Part shown: one piece after another, positions 1-9,608 of the stretch
Position numbering within the stretch: position 1 is the stretch's first letter
Layout: every line of letters starts with the position of its first letter
From: Gammaproteobacteria bacterium
GTDB lineage: Bacteria > Pseudomonadota > Gammaproteobacteria > Pseudomonadales > Pseudomonadaceae
Length of the DNA: 32,360 nucleotides
NCBI GenBank assembly: GCA_903970465.1
Contig: CAJCIO010000130.1
Location: 1-32,360, forward strand
Direction of reading: 5' to 3'
Position numbers and translations under genes: made by a program
Notes under the pieces: generated by a model
Database searches by the model: none
What the model was told of the DNA's origin: nothing
The model's input: only the letters and a program-made list of their open reading frames with translations

Positions 1-189
1 ATAAACTTGGCTCAGCAATCGCAATTCTCGAACCCGAAGATTCGAGGTAACTCTTTGATTTCTCGCGGAGTATTTGTGATGCTGATAATCTTTTGACTAT
101 CAGTCTGAGCTCACAAGCACCCACACGAATTGCTTGATTCAGTTGTTAAAGAGCGGTGGGTTGATTCTTTCGTCTCAACCGAGGCGCGC
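1..189 (-). other. rRNA operon leader (5' part of pre-16S transcript)
   Basis: Read on the minus strand, this is the typical Pseudomonas pre-16S leader. It carries an antitermination boxA (CGCTCTTTAACA, 144-155), preceded by a boxB-like hairpin (arms GGTTGA/TCAACC, 159-164 and 175-180). Two further hairpins follow: CTGATA/TATCAG (82-87 with 98-103) and CTCGAA/TTCGAG (27-32 with 41-46). The segment ending GCTGAGCCAAGTTTA at position 1 resembles the stretch a few tens of bases before mature 16S in pseudomonads (from memory), so the 16S gene should start just outside the left edge. No mature rRNA is in the window. Confidence 0.85.
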
Positions 190-217
190 ATTTTACGCTA
201 GCCTCACATCCTGTCAA
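190..217 (-). promoter_or_regulatory. rRNA promoter P3 (closest to 16S)
   Basis: The -35 is TTGACA (212-217), the spacer is 16 bp and the -10 is TAAAAT (190-195), all on the minus strand. The discriminator after the -10 is GC-rich (GCGCGCC), as in stringently controlled rRNA promoters. Confidence 0.85.
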
Positions 218-301
218 GCGTTTATTTTCAGTCGTTTTCCGTAGAAACTTGAACAACTTCAAACACTTGACTCGCTTCGATCTCTCGTTAGCGGGAGGCG
301 A

Positions 302-329
302 ATTCTACAGCGTTTCAAACCGCTGTCAA
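302..329 (-). promoter_or_regulatory. rRNA promoter P2 (middle)
   Basis: The -35 is TTGACA (324-329), the spacer is 16 bp and the -10 is TAGAAT (302-307). It is followed by a GC-rich discriminator (TCGCCTCCCG). The sequence just upstream of the -35 is A/T-rich (GTGAAAAAGG), which fits a short UP element. Confidence 0.85.
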
Positions 330-455
330 CCACCTTTTTCACCGCTTTCGAAGCGTTCATTTAAGAACCATCGAAACCCTAACTCGCTATCCTGAACCTT
401 CAACTCATTGATTAAAAAGGAGTTTCAAGTTCCGACTGCGCCGGAAGTGGGGCGA

Positions 456-483
456 ATTATAGACAGATATAATTCGCCGTCAA
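456..483 (-). promoter_or_regulatory. rRNA promoter P1 (distal, abuts tyrS)
   Basis: The -35 is TTGACG (478-483), the spacer is 16 bp and the -10 is a consensus TATAAT (456-461), followed by a GC-rich discriminator (TCGCCCC). The tyrS stop codon (489-491) lies only 5 bp upstream of the -35, so any UP element or Fis site would overlap the tyrS 3' end. Confidence 0.85.
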
Positions 484-488
484 CCCCA

Positions 489-1688
489 TTATTCGGATTT
501 AAGCGAAACCCTTGCAAAAGCCTTCTTGCCAGCCTGGCAAACGTGGGTCGCACCCAAGGCGAAGACGAAGCCGCGATCGACCACTTCCCCATCTATACGC
601 ACGCCACCGGACGCCAACAGATCACGAGCCACCGCAGAGTTCTTCACCAACCCAGCCTTATTAAGGATGGCTGCGATCGGCATAGCCTCGGCCGCAGCGA
701 GCTCGACTTCTGGCAGATCTTCAGGCAGCTCGCCTTCCTTCATACGATTGCCAGCAGCACGGTGCGCATTGGCAGCCGCTTCTTCGCCATGGAAACGCGC
801 GACGATCTCTTCCGCCAGCTTGATCTTGATGTCGCGAGGATTGGCGCCTGCCTCGACATCCACCTTGAACTGATTGATCTCATCCATAGAACGAAAGCTC
901 AGCAACTCGAAGTAGCGCCACATCAGCGGATCAGGGATAGACACCAGCTTGCTGTACATCGAGCCCGGCGCCTCCTGAATGCCGACATAGTTGTTCAGCG
1001 ACTTGGACATCTTCTTCACCCCGTCCAAGCCTTCGAGCAACGGCATGGTCAGAATGTTCTGCGCTTCCTGGCCATAGGCGCGCTGCAACTCGCGGCCCAT
1101 CAACAGGTTGAATTTCTGGTCCGTACCACCCAGCTCGACGTCGGCGCGCAAGGCCACCGAGTCATAGCCCTGCACCAATGGATAGAGGAACTCGTGAATG
1201 GCGATGGACTGATTGGCTTTGTAGCGCTTGTCGAAATCGTCACGCTCGAGCATCCGCGCCACGGTGTACTGCGAAGCCAGGCGAATGAAGTCGGCCGGCG
1301 AGAGCGCATCCATCCAGGTGGAGTTGAAGGCCACTTCGGTTTTAGCCGGGTCGAGGATCTTGAATACCTGCGCCTTGTAGGTCTCGGCGTTTTCGAGCAC
1401 CTGCTCGCGGGTCAGCGGCGGCCGCGTGGCGCTCTTGCCGCTCGGATCGCCGATCAGCCCGGTGAAATCCCCTATAAGGAAGATCACATGATGACCCAGC
1501 TCCTGGAACTGGCGCAGCTTGTTGATCAGCACCGTATGACCCAAGTGCAGATCGGGTGCCGTCGGGTCGAAACCGGCCTTGATCCGTAGCGGCTGCCCAC
1601 GCTTGAGCTTTTCGACCAGCTCGGACTCGACCAACAACTCTTCAGCACCGCGCTTGATCAGCGCCAGCTGCTCTTCAACCGACTTCAT
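489..1688 (-). CDS. tyrS: tyrosyl-tRNA synthetase
   Basis: Cytoplasmic class I aminoacyl-tRNA synthetase that charges tRNA-Tyr with tyrosine. The 399-residue product shows the HIGH-type signature HLGH (residues 48-51, within [12 protein letters not shown]), the KMSKS loop (226-230) and a C-terminal S4-like RNA-binding segment ([14 protein letters not shown]). Length and motifs fit the longer TyrZ-like type found in Pseudomonas. I start at ATG 1688 (MKSVEEQL); an in-frame TTG 15 bp upstream is less likely. The Shine-Dalgarno is weak. A candidate promoter lies at 1725-1752. No terminator is visible before the rRNA promoters that follow at once, so read-through into the rRNA operon is possible. 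Confidence 0.97.
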   Translation of the reverse strand: MKSVEEQLALIKRGAEELLVESELVEKLKRGQPLRIKAGFDPTAPDLHLGHTVLINKLRQFQELGHHVIFLIGDFTGLIGDPSGKSATRPPLTREQVLENAETYKAQVFKILDPAKTEVAFNSTWMDALSPADFIRLASQYTVARMLERDDFDKRYKANQSIAIHEFLYPLVQGYDSVALRADVELGGTDQKFNLLMGRELQRAYGQEAQNILTMPLLEGLDGVKKMSKSLNNYVGIQEAPGSMYSKLVSIPDPLMWRYFELLSFRSMDEINQFKVDVEAGANPRDIKIKLAEEIVARFHGEEAAANAHRAAGNRMKEGELPEDLPEVELAAAEAMPIAAILNKAGLVKNSAVARDLLASGGVRIDGEVVDRGFVFALGATHVCQAGKKAFARVSLKSE

Positions 1689-1724
1689 AAAAGGGACCCA
1701 CAAGGCTCAGATTCAAAGGGCTCA

Positions 1725-1752
1725 ACCATACAAGATCACGCATCAAATACAA
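1725..1752 (-). promoter_or_regulatory. candidate tyrS promoter
   Basis: TTGTAT (1747-1752), 16-bp spacer, TATGGT (1725-1730) on the minus strand, 37 bp upstream of the tyrS ATG. The match to sigma-70 is moderate; this rests on sequence alone. Confidence 0.4.
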
Positions 1753-1801
1753 GGTACGACCCACCATGTGACCTGATAAGTGTTACAGAACGTCTGCGTG
1801 C

Positions 1802-1830
1802 TTGCTTCGATGAGGTTTTGGTTATATTTT
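1802..1830 (+). promoter_or_regulatory. candidate mepM-anmK promoter
   Basis: TTGCTT (1802-1807), 17-bp spacer, TATTTT (1825-1830), 71 bp upstream of the peptidase ATG. A long A/T-rich stretch follows, which is unusual for this GC-rich window. Confidence 0.45.
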
Positions 1831-1901
1831 ATACAGTTATTTCATCTTCATCATGTCATTCATCTTTTCCAATTCATCTTTTTCCAAAGTCAAAACTACC
1901 T

Positions 1902-3380
1902 ATGATCGAGACACCGCCTAAAGCGCCCCCGCTTTATCCGAAGAGCCATCTATTGGCCGCAAGCGGCATCGCCGCCCTCCTCAGCCTCGCCCTGCTGGTA
2001 TTTCCCTCCAGCGAAGTAGAGGCGAAAAAGACCTCGATGGCCATCGACCTCGAGAGCCCGGCAGACCAACTCAAGAAAGAACAGAACACCCCTGCTTCCG
2101 ATATCGGCGACACCGAAGGAGCCACCGACTCACCATTCGCCAAGATCAACCAGGATGGCGACGAGCAAAATACCGCCGACAGCGACGACAGCGAGGACGA
2201 TCAAGCCGACGCGGATGACGACGCCAGCTCGAAAGTGAAAGCCAAGACCATTGCTGCTGCCACCCCCGCCGCACCCGGCTCCGTCCACAAGCAAGTAGTG
2301 GTCGCCAAGGGCGATACGCTCTCGACGCTGTTTCAGAAGGTCGGCCTGCCCGCATCCGCCGTAGCTGAAGTCATGGCCAGCGACAAGCAGGCCAGCCAGT
2401 TCAGCAAACTGCGCCACGGCCAGATGCTGGAATTCGAATTGTCCGCAGACGGTCAACTGCAGAGCCTGCACAGCAAGCTCAGCGACCTCGAAACCATCCG
2501 CCTGAACCGTGCAGCAGCAGGCTTCGCCTTCGAGCGCGAAACCAACAGGCCGGTGATGCGCGAGGCCTATGCCCATGGCGTGATCACCAGCAATCTCTCG
2601 GTAGCGGCGCAACGCTCGGGGCTCTCGCACAAGCAGGTCTCCGACCTTGCCGGAATTTTCGGCTATGACATCGACTTCGCCCAGGACATCCGTCACGGCG
2701 ACGAATTCGAGGTCATCTACGAGCAGCGCGTGCTCAAGGGCAACGTCGTCGGCACCGGCAACATCCTGTCCGCCCGCTTCGTCTCCCGCGGCAAGACCTA
2801 CACCGCCGTGCGCTACACTAGCAAACAAGGCACAACCAACTATTACACCGCATCAGGTGACAGCATGCGCAAAGCGTTCGTGCGCTCGCCCGTGGATTTC
2901 GCCCGCATCAGCTCCCGCTTCTCGGGCGGGCGCAAGCACCCGATCCTCAACAAGATCCGTGCGCATCAGGGCGTCGACTATGCCGCGCCACGGGGCACCC
3001 CGATCAAGGCCACCGGCGACGGCAAGATCTTCATGGCCGGCCGCAAAGGCGGCTATGGCAACGTAGTGATTATCCAGCACGGCAAGACCTACCGTACCCT
3101 GTATGGCCACATGCAAGGCTTCGCCAAGGGTATTCGCCCTGGCGTCGGCGTCCGCCAAGGCCAGGTGATCGGCTATATCGGCACCACCGGGCTGTCCACC
3201 GGCCCTCACGTGCACTATGAATTCCAGGTCAATGGCGTGCATGTCGATCCGCTGGGCCAGAAGCTGCCGATGGCCGACCCGATCGCCAAAGCCGAGCGCG
3301 GGCGCTTCATGCAGCAAAGCCAACCCTTGATGGCCCGCATGGAGCAGGAAAAAGCCACCATGCTGGCCTCGAAGCGCTAA
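1902..3380 (+). CDS. M23 family peptidoglycan DD-metallopeptidase (MepM-like)
   Basis: Probable zinc endopeptidase that cuts peptide cross-links in periplasmic peptidoglycan. The 492-residue protein has an N-terminal membrane anchor (about residues 16-35), a long acidic, low-complexity linker rich in Asp and Ser (about 60-110), a LysM/OapA-like segment starting near 128 (VHKQVVVAKGDTLSTLF) and a C-terminal LytM/M23 domain. The zinc-site residues are intact: HQGVD (H355, D359) and HVH (H436, H438). The start at ATG 1902 (MIETPPKAPPLYPK) puts the anchor near the N-terminus; the upstream in-frame extension looks non-coding. anmK begins 3 bp after the stop, so the two are probably co-transcribed. 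This links wall hydrolysis with recycling. The E. coli relative is MepM (YebA); the exact bond specificity here is inferred. Confidence 0.9.
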   Translation: MIETPPKAPPLYPKSHLLAASGIAALLSLALLVFPSSEVEAKKTSMAIDLESPADQLKKEQNTPASDIGDTEGATDSPFAKINQDGDEQNTADSDDSEDDQADADDDASSKVKAKTIAAATPAAPGSVHKQVVVAKGDTLSTLFQKVGLPASAVAEVMASDKQASQFSKLRHGQMLEFELSADGQLQSLHSKLSDLETIRLNRAAAGFAFERETNRPVMREAYAHGVITSNLSVAAQRSGLSHKQVSDLAGIFGYDIDFAQDIRHGDEFEVIYEQRVLKGNVVGTGNILSARFVSRGKTYTAVRYTSKQGTTNYYTASGDSMRKAFVRSPVDFARISSRFSGGRKHPILNKIRAHQGVDYAAPRGTPIKATGDGKIFMAGRKGGYGNVVIIQHGKTYRTLYGHMQGFAKGIRPGVGVRQGQVIGYIGTTGLSTGPHVHYEFQVNGVHVDPLGQKLPMADPIAKAERGRFMQQSQPLMARMEQEKATMLASKR

Positions 3381-4475
<1,095 letters not shown>

Positions 4476-4504
4476 AAGCCGCCCCGCCAAACGCCAGATA
4501 GCAA

Positions 4505-4528
4505 AACGCCGCGCAACTGCGCGGCGTT
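4505..4528 (-). terminator. terminator of erpA (convergent with anmK)
   Basis: A perfect 10-bp GC-rich stem (AACGCCGCGC / GCGCGGCGTT) with a 4-nt loop. On the minus strand it runs into TTTTGC, so it mainly ends erpA. On the plus strand it lies 29 bp after the anmK stop and could act in both directions. Confidence 0.8.
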
Positions 4529-4548
4529 ATGCATCATGCCGAGTGAAA

Positions 4549-4899
4549 TCAGATCGAGAACGACTGACCGCAACCGCAGGTAGTCGACGCATTCGGGTTG
4601 TTGATCACGAAACGCGAGCCTTCAAGACCTTCCTGGTAGTCCACTTCAGCACCTGCCAGATACTGGAAGCTCATCGGGTCGACCACCAGGCTCACGCCTT
4701 CGCGCTCGACGATGGTGTCGTCCTCGGCCACGTCTTCATCGAAGGTAAAGCCGTATTGAAAGCCCGAACAGCCGCCGCCGGTCACGAACACGCGCAACTT
4801 CAGACGATCGTTACCCTCTTCGTCGACCAGGTTCTTGACCTTGTTCGCAGCACCGTAGGTGAACTGCAAAGCCGTAGGGGTAAAGGATTCGACGCTCAT
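4549..4899 (-). CDS. erpA: iron-sulfur cluster insertion protein ErpA
   Basis: A-type carrier that delivers Fe-S clusters to apo-enzymes, for example in isoprenoid synthesis. The 116-residue protein carries the three ligand cysteines of the HesB/IscA family: C44 in [10 protein letters not shown] and C108 and C110 in the C-terminal CGCGQSFSI. The N-terminal tail and [10 protein letters not shown] region resemble ErpA more than IscA. ATG 4899 is preceded by GGGAGA at good spacing. It is monocistronic: its own hairpin terminator lies downstream and a promoter overlapped by an IscR-type site lies upstream. Confidence 0.96.
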   Translation of the reverse strand: MSVESFTPTALQFTYGAANKVKNLVDEEGNDRLKLRVFVTGGGCSGFQYGFTFDEDVAEDDTIVEREGVSLVVDPMSFQYLAGAEVDYQEGLEGSRFVINNPNASTTCGCGQSFSI

Positions 4900-4945
4900 G
4901 CTGATTCTCTCCCGGCGCTAGGCCGTCATAATGCGTAATGGCACC

Positions 4946-4979
4946 ATTATCCGCTTATCCGACAAAATTGGTCAACAAT
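4946..4979 (-). promoter_or_regulatory. erpA promoter with probable IscR type-1 site
   Basis: On the minus strand the -35 is TTGACC (4970-4975), the spacer is 18 bp and the -10 is GATAAT (4946-4951). Overlapping this is TTGAC-N7-GTCGGATA preceded by an AT, which lines up with the E. coli type-1 IscR operator (ATA..TTGAC-N7-GTCGGGTAT). The overlap with the core promoter suggests repression by [2Fe-2S] IscR and derepression when clusters are scarce. The promoter is seen in sequence; the IscR assignment is inferred. Confidence 0.65.
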
Positions 4980-5004
4980 TGTGCTGAGCGGCGTGATGAG
5001 GAGC

Positions 5005-5035
5005 AAAAAAATGGGAGTCGACACGCCGCCCCCAT
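5005..5035 (-). terminator. terminator of argC
   Basis: On the minus strand ATGGGGG and CTCCCAT pair (6 of 7 positions) around an 11-nt loop, followed directly by seven T residues. It lies 22 bp after the argC stop and upstream of the erpA promoter. Confidence 0.7.
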
Positions 5036-5057
5036 CATTCACGGCACCTGCACTGTG

Positions 5058-6092
5058 TTACGGCAGCATGCCCGCGTGGGAAAGCCCCAGGCGCTCGTCC
5101 AGGCCAAACAGGATGTTGAGGCATTGCACCGCTTGGCCGGAGGCGCCTTTGGTGAGGTTATCGATGACCGACAGCACCACCACCAAGTCCCCGCCCTGAG
5201 GACGGTGCACTGCGATGCGGCAGACGTTGGCACCGCGCACGCTGCGAGTTTCCGGGTGGCTGCCGGCCGGCATGACGTCGACGAACGGTTCATTGGCATA
5301 GCGCTTTTCGAACAACGCCTGCAAATCTACCGAGCGATCGGTGACCGTTGCGTACAAGGTTGAATGAATGCCACGGATCATCGGCGTCAGGTGTGGCACG
5401 AATGTCAGGTTGACGTCGCCGCCTGCCGCGCGACGCAGACCTTGAGTGATCTCCGGTAAATGGCGATGGCCTTTGACCGCGTAGGCCTTCATGCTCTCGC
5501 CGGCCTCACAGAACAGCGAACCCACTGCCGCACCACGGCCGGCGCCGCTGACACCCGACTTGCAGTCGGCGATCAGGCGGCTGTTATCGGCCAGACCGGC
5601 TTCGAGCAGCGGGAGGAAACCCAGTTGGGTCGCAGTCGGATAGCAACCCGGCACCGCAATCAAGCGCGCCTGGCTGATGGCTTCGCGATTGACTTCCGGC
5701 AGGCCGTAGACCGCCTCCTTGAGCAATTCCGGAGCGCCATGGGGCTGGCCGTACCACTTCGCCCATTCGTCGGCATCTTGCAGGCGGAAGTCCGCCGACA
5801 GATCGATAACCTTGGTGCCGGCATCGAGCAATTCGCCGGCCAGCGAGTGGGCGACACCATGGGGAGTGGCGAAGAACACAACGTCACAAGCACCGAGCGT
5901 TTGTACGTCGGGCACGCTGAAGGCGAGGCCGTCATAGTGGCCGCGCAGATTGGGGTAAAGGTCGGCAACGGGCAGGCCGGCTTCCGATCGCGAGGTGATC
6001 ACGACCACTTCAGCCTGTGGATGCTGCGCCAGCAGACGCAGCAGTTCGACGCCGGTGTAACCCGTGCCGCCGACGATACCGACCTTGACCAT
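5058..6092 (-). CDS. argC: N-acetyl-gamma-glutamyl-phosphate reductase
   Basis: Third step of arginine biosynthesis: NADPH-dependent reduction of N-acetylglutamyl-5-phosphate to the semialdehyde, in the cytoplasm. The 344-residue protein has the N-terminal nucleotide-binding motif [17 protein letters not shown] (residues 5-21) and the catalytic cysteine C150 in VPGCYPTA. Length is typical of the non-fused bacterial enzyme. ATG 6092 is preceded by GAGGGG. The gene has its own promoter (6134-6162) and terminator and stands alone, as is usual in Pseudomonas, where arg genes are scattered. Confidence 0.97.
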   Translation of the reverse strand: MVKVGIVGGTGYTGVELLRLLAQHPQAEVVVITSRSEAGLPVADLYPNLRGHYDGLAFSVPDVQTLGACDVVFFATPHGVAHSLAGELLDAGTKVIDLSADFRLQDADEWAKWYGQPHGAPELLKEAVYGLPEVNREAISQARLIAVPGCYPTATQLGFLPLLEAGLADNSRLIADCKSGVSGAGRGAAVGSLFCEAGESMKAYAVKGHRHLPEITQGLRRAAGGDVNLTFVPHLTPMIRGIHSTLYATVTDRSVDLQALFEKRYANEPFVDVMPAGSHPETRSVRGANVCRIAVHRPQGGDLVVVLSVIDNLTKGASGQAVQCLNILFGLDERLGLSHAGMLP

Positions 6093-6133
6093 AAAACCGC
6101 CCCTCTCTTAACGAACAGACTGGAAAGCCCCCG

Positions 6134-6162
6134 ATAATAGAAGGCAACGCTTTCAGTAACAA
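6134..6162 (-). promoter_or_regulatory. argC promoter
   Basis: TTGTTA (6157-6162), 17-bp spacer, TATTAT (6134-6139) on the minus strand, 41 bp before the argC ATG. The spacing is ideal and the -10 strong. No clear ArgR box was recognised. Confidence 0.6.
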
Positions 6163-6231
6163 CCGTTGTGATGACGGAACACCCCGTCTACCACTACTAT
6201 CGAATCACCGTGAACCTGGAAACTATTAGAA

Positions 6232-6657
6232 ATGCTCTATTTATGGATCAAAGCTCTGCACATCGTCAGTATCGTCTGCTGGTTTGCCGCGCTGTTCTAC
6301 CTGCCGCGCCTGTTCGTCTACCACGCGCAAAGTGAAGACACCGTCAGCCGCGAGCGCTTCATCATCATGGAGCGCAAGCTCTACCGTGGCATCATGGGCC
6401 CTTCGATGATCGCCTCCCTGGTGTTCGGCATCTGGCTCATCTACCTCAACCCAGGCTGGCTCCATCAAGGCTGGCTCCACGCCAAGCTGTTGCTGGTCTT
6501 CCTGTTGATCGGCTACCACCATATGTGCGGCGCCCAGCTCAAGCGTTTCGCCCGGGGCGAGAATACCCGCAGCCACACGTTCTATCGCTGGTTCAACGAG
6601 GTGCCAGTGGTGTTTCTGGTGTTGATCGTCATCCTGGTCGTCGTCAAGCCTTTCTGA
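6232..6657 (+). CDS. hemJ: protoporphyrinogen IX oxidase HemJ
   Basis: Small integral inner-membrane protein of the HemJ (UPF0093) family, which oxidises protoporphyrinogen IX to protoporphyrin IX in haem synthesis in bacteria that lack HemG/HemY. The 141 residues contain about four hydrophobic helices (roughly 5-25, 55-72, 83-95 and 123-139). The family pattern is visible: WIKALHIVSIVCWFA with a buried His10, KLYRGIMGPSM, GWLHAKLLLVF (Lys85) and a C-terminal hydrophobic run ending VVVKPF. It is divergent from argC. The Shine-Dalgarno is weak (GGAAAC). The function is well supported by family membership. Confidence 0.9.
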   Translation: MLYLWIKALHIVSIVCWFAALFYLPRLFVYHAQSEDTVSRERFIIMERKLYRGIMGPSMIASLVFGIWLIYLNPGWLHQGWLHAKLLLVFLLIGYHHMCGAQLKRFARGENTRSHTFYRWFNEVPVVFLVLIVILVVVKPF

Positions 6658-6685
6658 TCCCCCTCCCTTCAACAAGGACGTCGTA

Positions 6686-7492
6686 ATGGCCGTACCGCAG
6701 TACAAGATCACCTTTGACGGGCAACTGTTGCCTGGTATCGACAAGCCCACCGCAGTGCGCAACCTGGCGGCGCTGTTCGAAGCCAGCGAGGACGCCACCG
6801 AGCGACTGTTCGACGGCCGCAAGTTGGCGCTCAAGCGCCACTTGCTGCTCGAAGACACGCACAAGTTCGTGCCGATGCTGGAGAAGGCCGGGATTCAGAC
6901 GCAACTGGAAGCCGATACCCCGTTCGATGCTGCCGGAGCCGAAACGCTGGCGGGTGGCGCGACCTATGACGATGTCGAGTATTCGCCATGGACGGCACCG
7001 AAGTCGGGAGAGCAAGTCTACGACCCAATCGTGACAGGCAAACGCAAGATACTCTCGCTGGAAGGGCGACTCGGCAGGATCAACTACGCAGCGTGGTCGT
7101 TATTGATCCTTATCGTAGGCGGCTTCGTGGTGAAAGCAGTCGCACCGATGGTCGAATACCTTGTCGGGCCAAGCGTCTCATTGCTGATCATGTCCGTTTG
7201 CTATCTCGCAGCTTCCGTAGTGATCGGGGTACGGCGCCTGCATGATATAGACTGGTCAGGCTGGTTGATCCTGCTGTCCGCCATACCCTATGTCGGCCCC
7301 GTATTCGCGCTGGTCATGCTGTTCAAACCAGGGACACCGGGCAATAACCGGTTTGGCCCCCAGCCTCGCCCGCCTACCCTGTTGGCGAAACTGTTCGTGG
7401 GTGTCGGTTGTGTTTTAGTCATCATCGCGATCGGCGTGGTGGCCTGGTACGTCGGTAGTCTCGGCGCGAGCGCTCATCGCCCCTCTTCTTGA
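6686..7492 (+). CDS. DUF805 family membrane protein with soluble N-terminal domain
   Basis: Function unknown. The first roughly 125 of 268 residues are soluble and carry a small domain (YKITFDGQLLPGID, then LFDGRKLALKRHLLLEDTHKF). The rest is a DUF805 domain: it opens with the hallmark GRLGRINYAAW (about 126-136), has three to four membrane helices, an RRLHDIDWSGW loop between helices and the GTPGNNRFGP signature before a final helix (about 239-258). The N-terminal part looks like a domain that helps peptides bind or sense something, but this is only an impression. It starts 28 bp after hemJ behind an AGGA site, so the two may be co-transcribed. Confidence 0.85.
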   Translation: MAVPQYKITFDGQLLPGIDKPTAVRNLAALFEASEDATERLFDGRKLALKRHLLLEDTHKFVPMLEKAGIQTQLEADTPFDAAGAETLAGGATYDDVEYSPWTAPKSGEQVYDPIVTGKRKILSLEGRLGRINYAAWSLLILIVGGFVVKAVAPMVEYLVGPSVSLLIMSVCYLAASVVIGVRRLHDIDWSGWLILLSAIPYVGPVFALVMLFKPGTPGNNRFGPQPRPPTLLAKLFVGVGCVLVIIAIGVVAWYVGSLGASAHRPSS

Positions 7493-7583
7493 TATCGGCA
7501 TCGACTGCCCTACACGGTAAACTGCAGCATCGACACACCTGTGCGATCCCTTTGTGATCGCACATGGCCGCACGGAGAACTGC

Positions 7584-8357
7584 ATGACCCGTTACACCCT
7601 GATCACAGGCGCATCCAGCGGCCTCGGCCTGGCATTGGCCGAAGCCCTGGCACGTCGCGGTCGTCATTTGCTTCTAGTGGCTCGCCAACGCGAACCACTG
7701 GAGGCTATTGCGCTGGAGCTCACCCAGCGCTTTGGCGTAGAAGTGCTGTTTCGCGCTTGCGATCTGGGCGAACCGTTGCGGTTGTCCGGCTTTTTGCTGG
7801 AGCTTGAAGAAAGTGACCGACGTATCGATCTGCTGATCAACTGTGCCGGTATTCGCTCCTACGGTTCCTTCCTGGCTCAGGATTGGAGTGTCGAACAAGA
7901 CCTGATCGAGCTCAACGTGCTGGCCCTTACCCGTCTCTGCCATGTGCTGGGCAATGCCATGGCGGTACAAGGTGGCGGGCAGATCCTCAACGTCGCGTCC
8001 CTGGCTGCTTTCCAGCCCGGCCCGTGGATGGCCAGTTACAGCGCCAGCAAGGCCTACGTGGTGCATTTATCCGAAGCACTGCGCGAAGAACTCAAACGCA
8101 GCGGCGTCAAGGTATCGGTGATGTGCCCGGGGCCGGTGCGTTCGCCGTTACGGGATATTCCTCGGCTGAGCGGTTCGAGCCGGGTCCTGACACCTGAAGA
8201 AGTCGCGCTTTATACCGTACGCGCGCTGGACCGCAACCGCGCGATCATCATTCCGGGCCGGCGCAACCGCTGGCTGGTGCGGGCCGTGCGCTTTGGCTCG
8301 CGCTGGCTGGTCCGCAAGATCAGTGGCTACATCAATACCGCCTACTGCCCGCGCTGA
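7584..8357 (+). CDS. short-chain dehydrogenase/reductase (SDR)
   Basis: Classical SDR oxidoreductase of unknown substrate, 257 residues. Motifs in order: cofactor loop TGASSGLG (8-15), an Arg-rich segment after beta-2 (LVARQRE) that suggests NADP(H), NCAG (86-89), the catalytic Ser139 in NVASLAAF, and YSASK with Tyr152 and Lys156. The C-terminal part carries a basic, hydrophobic helix region ([20 protein letters not shown]) that may touch the membrane. ATG 7584 follows GGAGA at ideal spacing; ten in-frame codons upstream are not needed. The downstream HIT gene follows after 70 bp. Confidence 0.9.
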   Translation: MTRYTLITGASSGLGLALAEALARRGRHLLLVARQREPLEAIALELTQRFGVEVLFRACDLGEPLRLSGFLLELEESDRRIDLLINCAGIRSYGSFLAQDWSVEQDLIELNVLALTRLCHVLGNAMAVQGGGQILNVASLAAFQPGPWMASYSASKAYVVHLSEALREELKRSGVKVSVMCPGPVRSPLRDIPRLSGSSRVLTPEEVALYTVRALDRNRAIIIPGRRNRWLVRAVRFGSRWLVRKISGYINTAYCPR

Positions 8358-8427
8358 TACACTGCAGCATTCGCAAAGATGCCCGCCCGACAGGATCGGG
8401 CCGAACTTTCAGCCTGGAGAAACCGCT

Positions 8428-8766
8428 GTGGAAACTCTGTTCACCAAGATCATCAACCGGGAGATCCCGGCCAAGATCATCTACGAGGACGATCAGGTCC
8501 TGGCCTTCCACGACATTGCGCCACAAGCCCCGGTGCATTTCCTGGTCATCCCGAAAAAAGCCATCCGCACGCTCAATGACTTGACCGAGGATGACAAAGG
8601 CCTGGCCGGGCACATCCTGCTGACCGCCCAGCGCCTGGCGCTCGAGCTGGGCTGCGAGGAAGGCTTTCGGGTCGTGATGAACTGTAATGAACTCGGCGGC
8701 CAGACCGTCTATCACATTCATATGCATGTGCTGGGTCAGCGCCAGATGAACTGGCCACCGGGCTGA
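8428..8766 (+). CDS. HIT family protein (HinT-like nucleotide hydrolase)
   Basis: Histidine-triad hydrolase, probably acting on purine nucleoside phosphoramidates such as AMP-lysine. The 112-residue protein reads (V/M)[21 protein letters not shown] and ends with the active-site triad H96-I-H98-M-H100 followed by VLGQRQM, so the HxHxHxx motif is complete. The start is the GTG at 8428, with GGAG 8 bp upstream; an ATG further upstream would add 45 non-homologous residues that overlap the SDR gene. The physiological substrate is not known. Confidence 0.92.
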   Translation: METLFTKIINREIPAKIIYEDDQVLAFHDIAPQAPVHFLVIPKKAIRTLNDLTEDDKGLAGHILLTAQRLALELGCEEGFRVVMNCNELGGQTVYHIHMHVLGQRQMNWPPG

Positions 8767-8836
8767 CTCTTCTAGGGGGAGTGAGCTCCGCCCGCGAAGC
8801 TTCCAGCGTTTTCACCCGTTTTACTCGGAGGAGCCC

Positions 8837-9484
8837 ATGGCTACCGAACGTCAATACTCGCCCATCGACCGCCTGCTGCTGCAGGCCGACACTGCCATGC
8901 GCACCCTGTTGCCCTTCAGCGGCCAGCCGTCGCGCCCATCGCCCGCCCTCGTCAAGCCCGACGCTGCGCTGGACGAGACCGAGTCCCGGCATATCGCCGG
9001 CCTGATGCGCATCAATCACACCGGCGAGGTCTGCGCCCAGGCGCTGTATCAGGGCCAGGCGCTCACCGCCAAGCTGCCCGCAGTGCGCAACGCCATGGAG
9101 CACTCCGCTGAGGAAGAAGTCGACCACCTTGCTTGGTGCGAGCAACGTATTCGCCAGTTAGGCAGTCGCCCCAGCTTACTGAATCCGCTGTTCTACGGGA
9201 TGTCGTTCGGTATGGGGGCCGCCGCAGGCTTGATCAGTGATAAGGTGAGCCTGGGATTCGTCGCCGCCACCGAGCATCAAGTGTGCAAACACTTGGACGA
9301 ACACCTGCAAGAACTGCCCGAAACCGATCAGAAATCCCGTGCGATTCTCGAGCAGATGCGTATCGACGAGGCCGAGCATGCCGAGTCGGCGCTGGATGCT
9401 GGAGGATTGCGGTTCCCGGCGCCGGTCAAGCTGGGCATGAGTTTGTTGGCCAAGGTAATGACCAAGACGACCTACCGAGTGTGA
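8837..9484 (+). CDS. coq7: 5-demethoxyubiquinol (DMQ) hydroxylase Coq7
   Basis: Di-iron monooxygenase that hydroxylates 2-octaprenyl-3-methyl-6-methoxy-benzoquinol, the last ring hydroxylation of ubiquinone synthesis, at the inner-membrane face. The 215-residue protein has the ferritin-like ligands: RINHTGEV with the first Glu region, [15 protein letters not shown] (ExxH), [14 protein letters not shown], and [12 protein letters not shown] (ExxH). A hydrophobic stretch ([17 protein letters not shown]) may dip into the membrane. Strong Shine-Dalgarno (GGAGGA) before ATG 8837. In pseudomonads Coq7 takes the place of UbiF. Confidence 0.95.
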   Translation: MATERQYSPIDRLLLQADTAMRTLLPFSGQPSRPSPALVKPDAALDETESRHIAGLMRINHTGEVCAQALYQGQALTAKLPAVRNAMEHSAEEEVDHLAWCEQRIRQLGSRPSLLNPLFYGMSFGMGAAAGLISDKVSLGFVAATEHQVCKHLDEHLQELPETDQKSRAILEQMRIDEAEHAESALDAGGLRFPAPVKLGMSLLAKVMTKTTYRV

Positions 9485-9502
9485 TTTTGCGCTAGGGATA
9501 CC

Positions 9503-9574
9503 GGCCTCTTCGCGGGCAAGCCTTGTTCCGACAGGTGTACGCCTGTAGGAGCAAGCCTTGCCCGCGAAGAGGCC
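9503..9574. repeat. REP hairpin pair between convergent coq7 and osmC-like gene
   Basis: A 72-bp inverted repeat. The left arm GGCCTCTTCGCGGGCAAGCC mirrors the right arm GGCTTGCCCGCGAAGAGGCC, apart from one A-to-G shift near the centre. The central part includes the short inverted repeat CAGGTGTACGCCTG. This is a Pseudomonas REP pair (BIME-like) at a convergent gene junction, where it may serve as a bidirectional terminator. The same arms flank the array at 28410-28642. Confidence 0.9.
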
Positions 9575-9608
9575 AGTGAGATCACCATCAACGAGGGGAT
9601 AGACCCGC

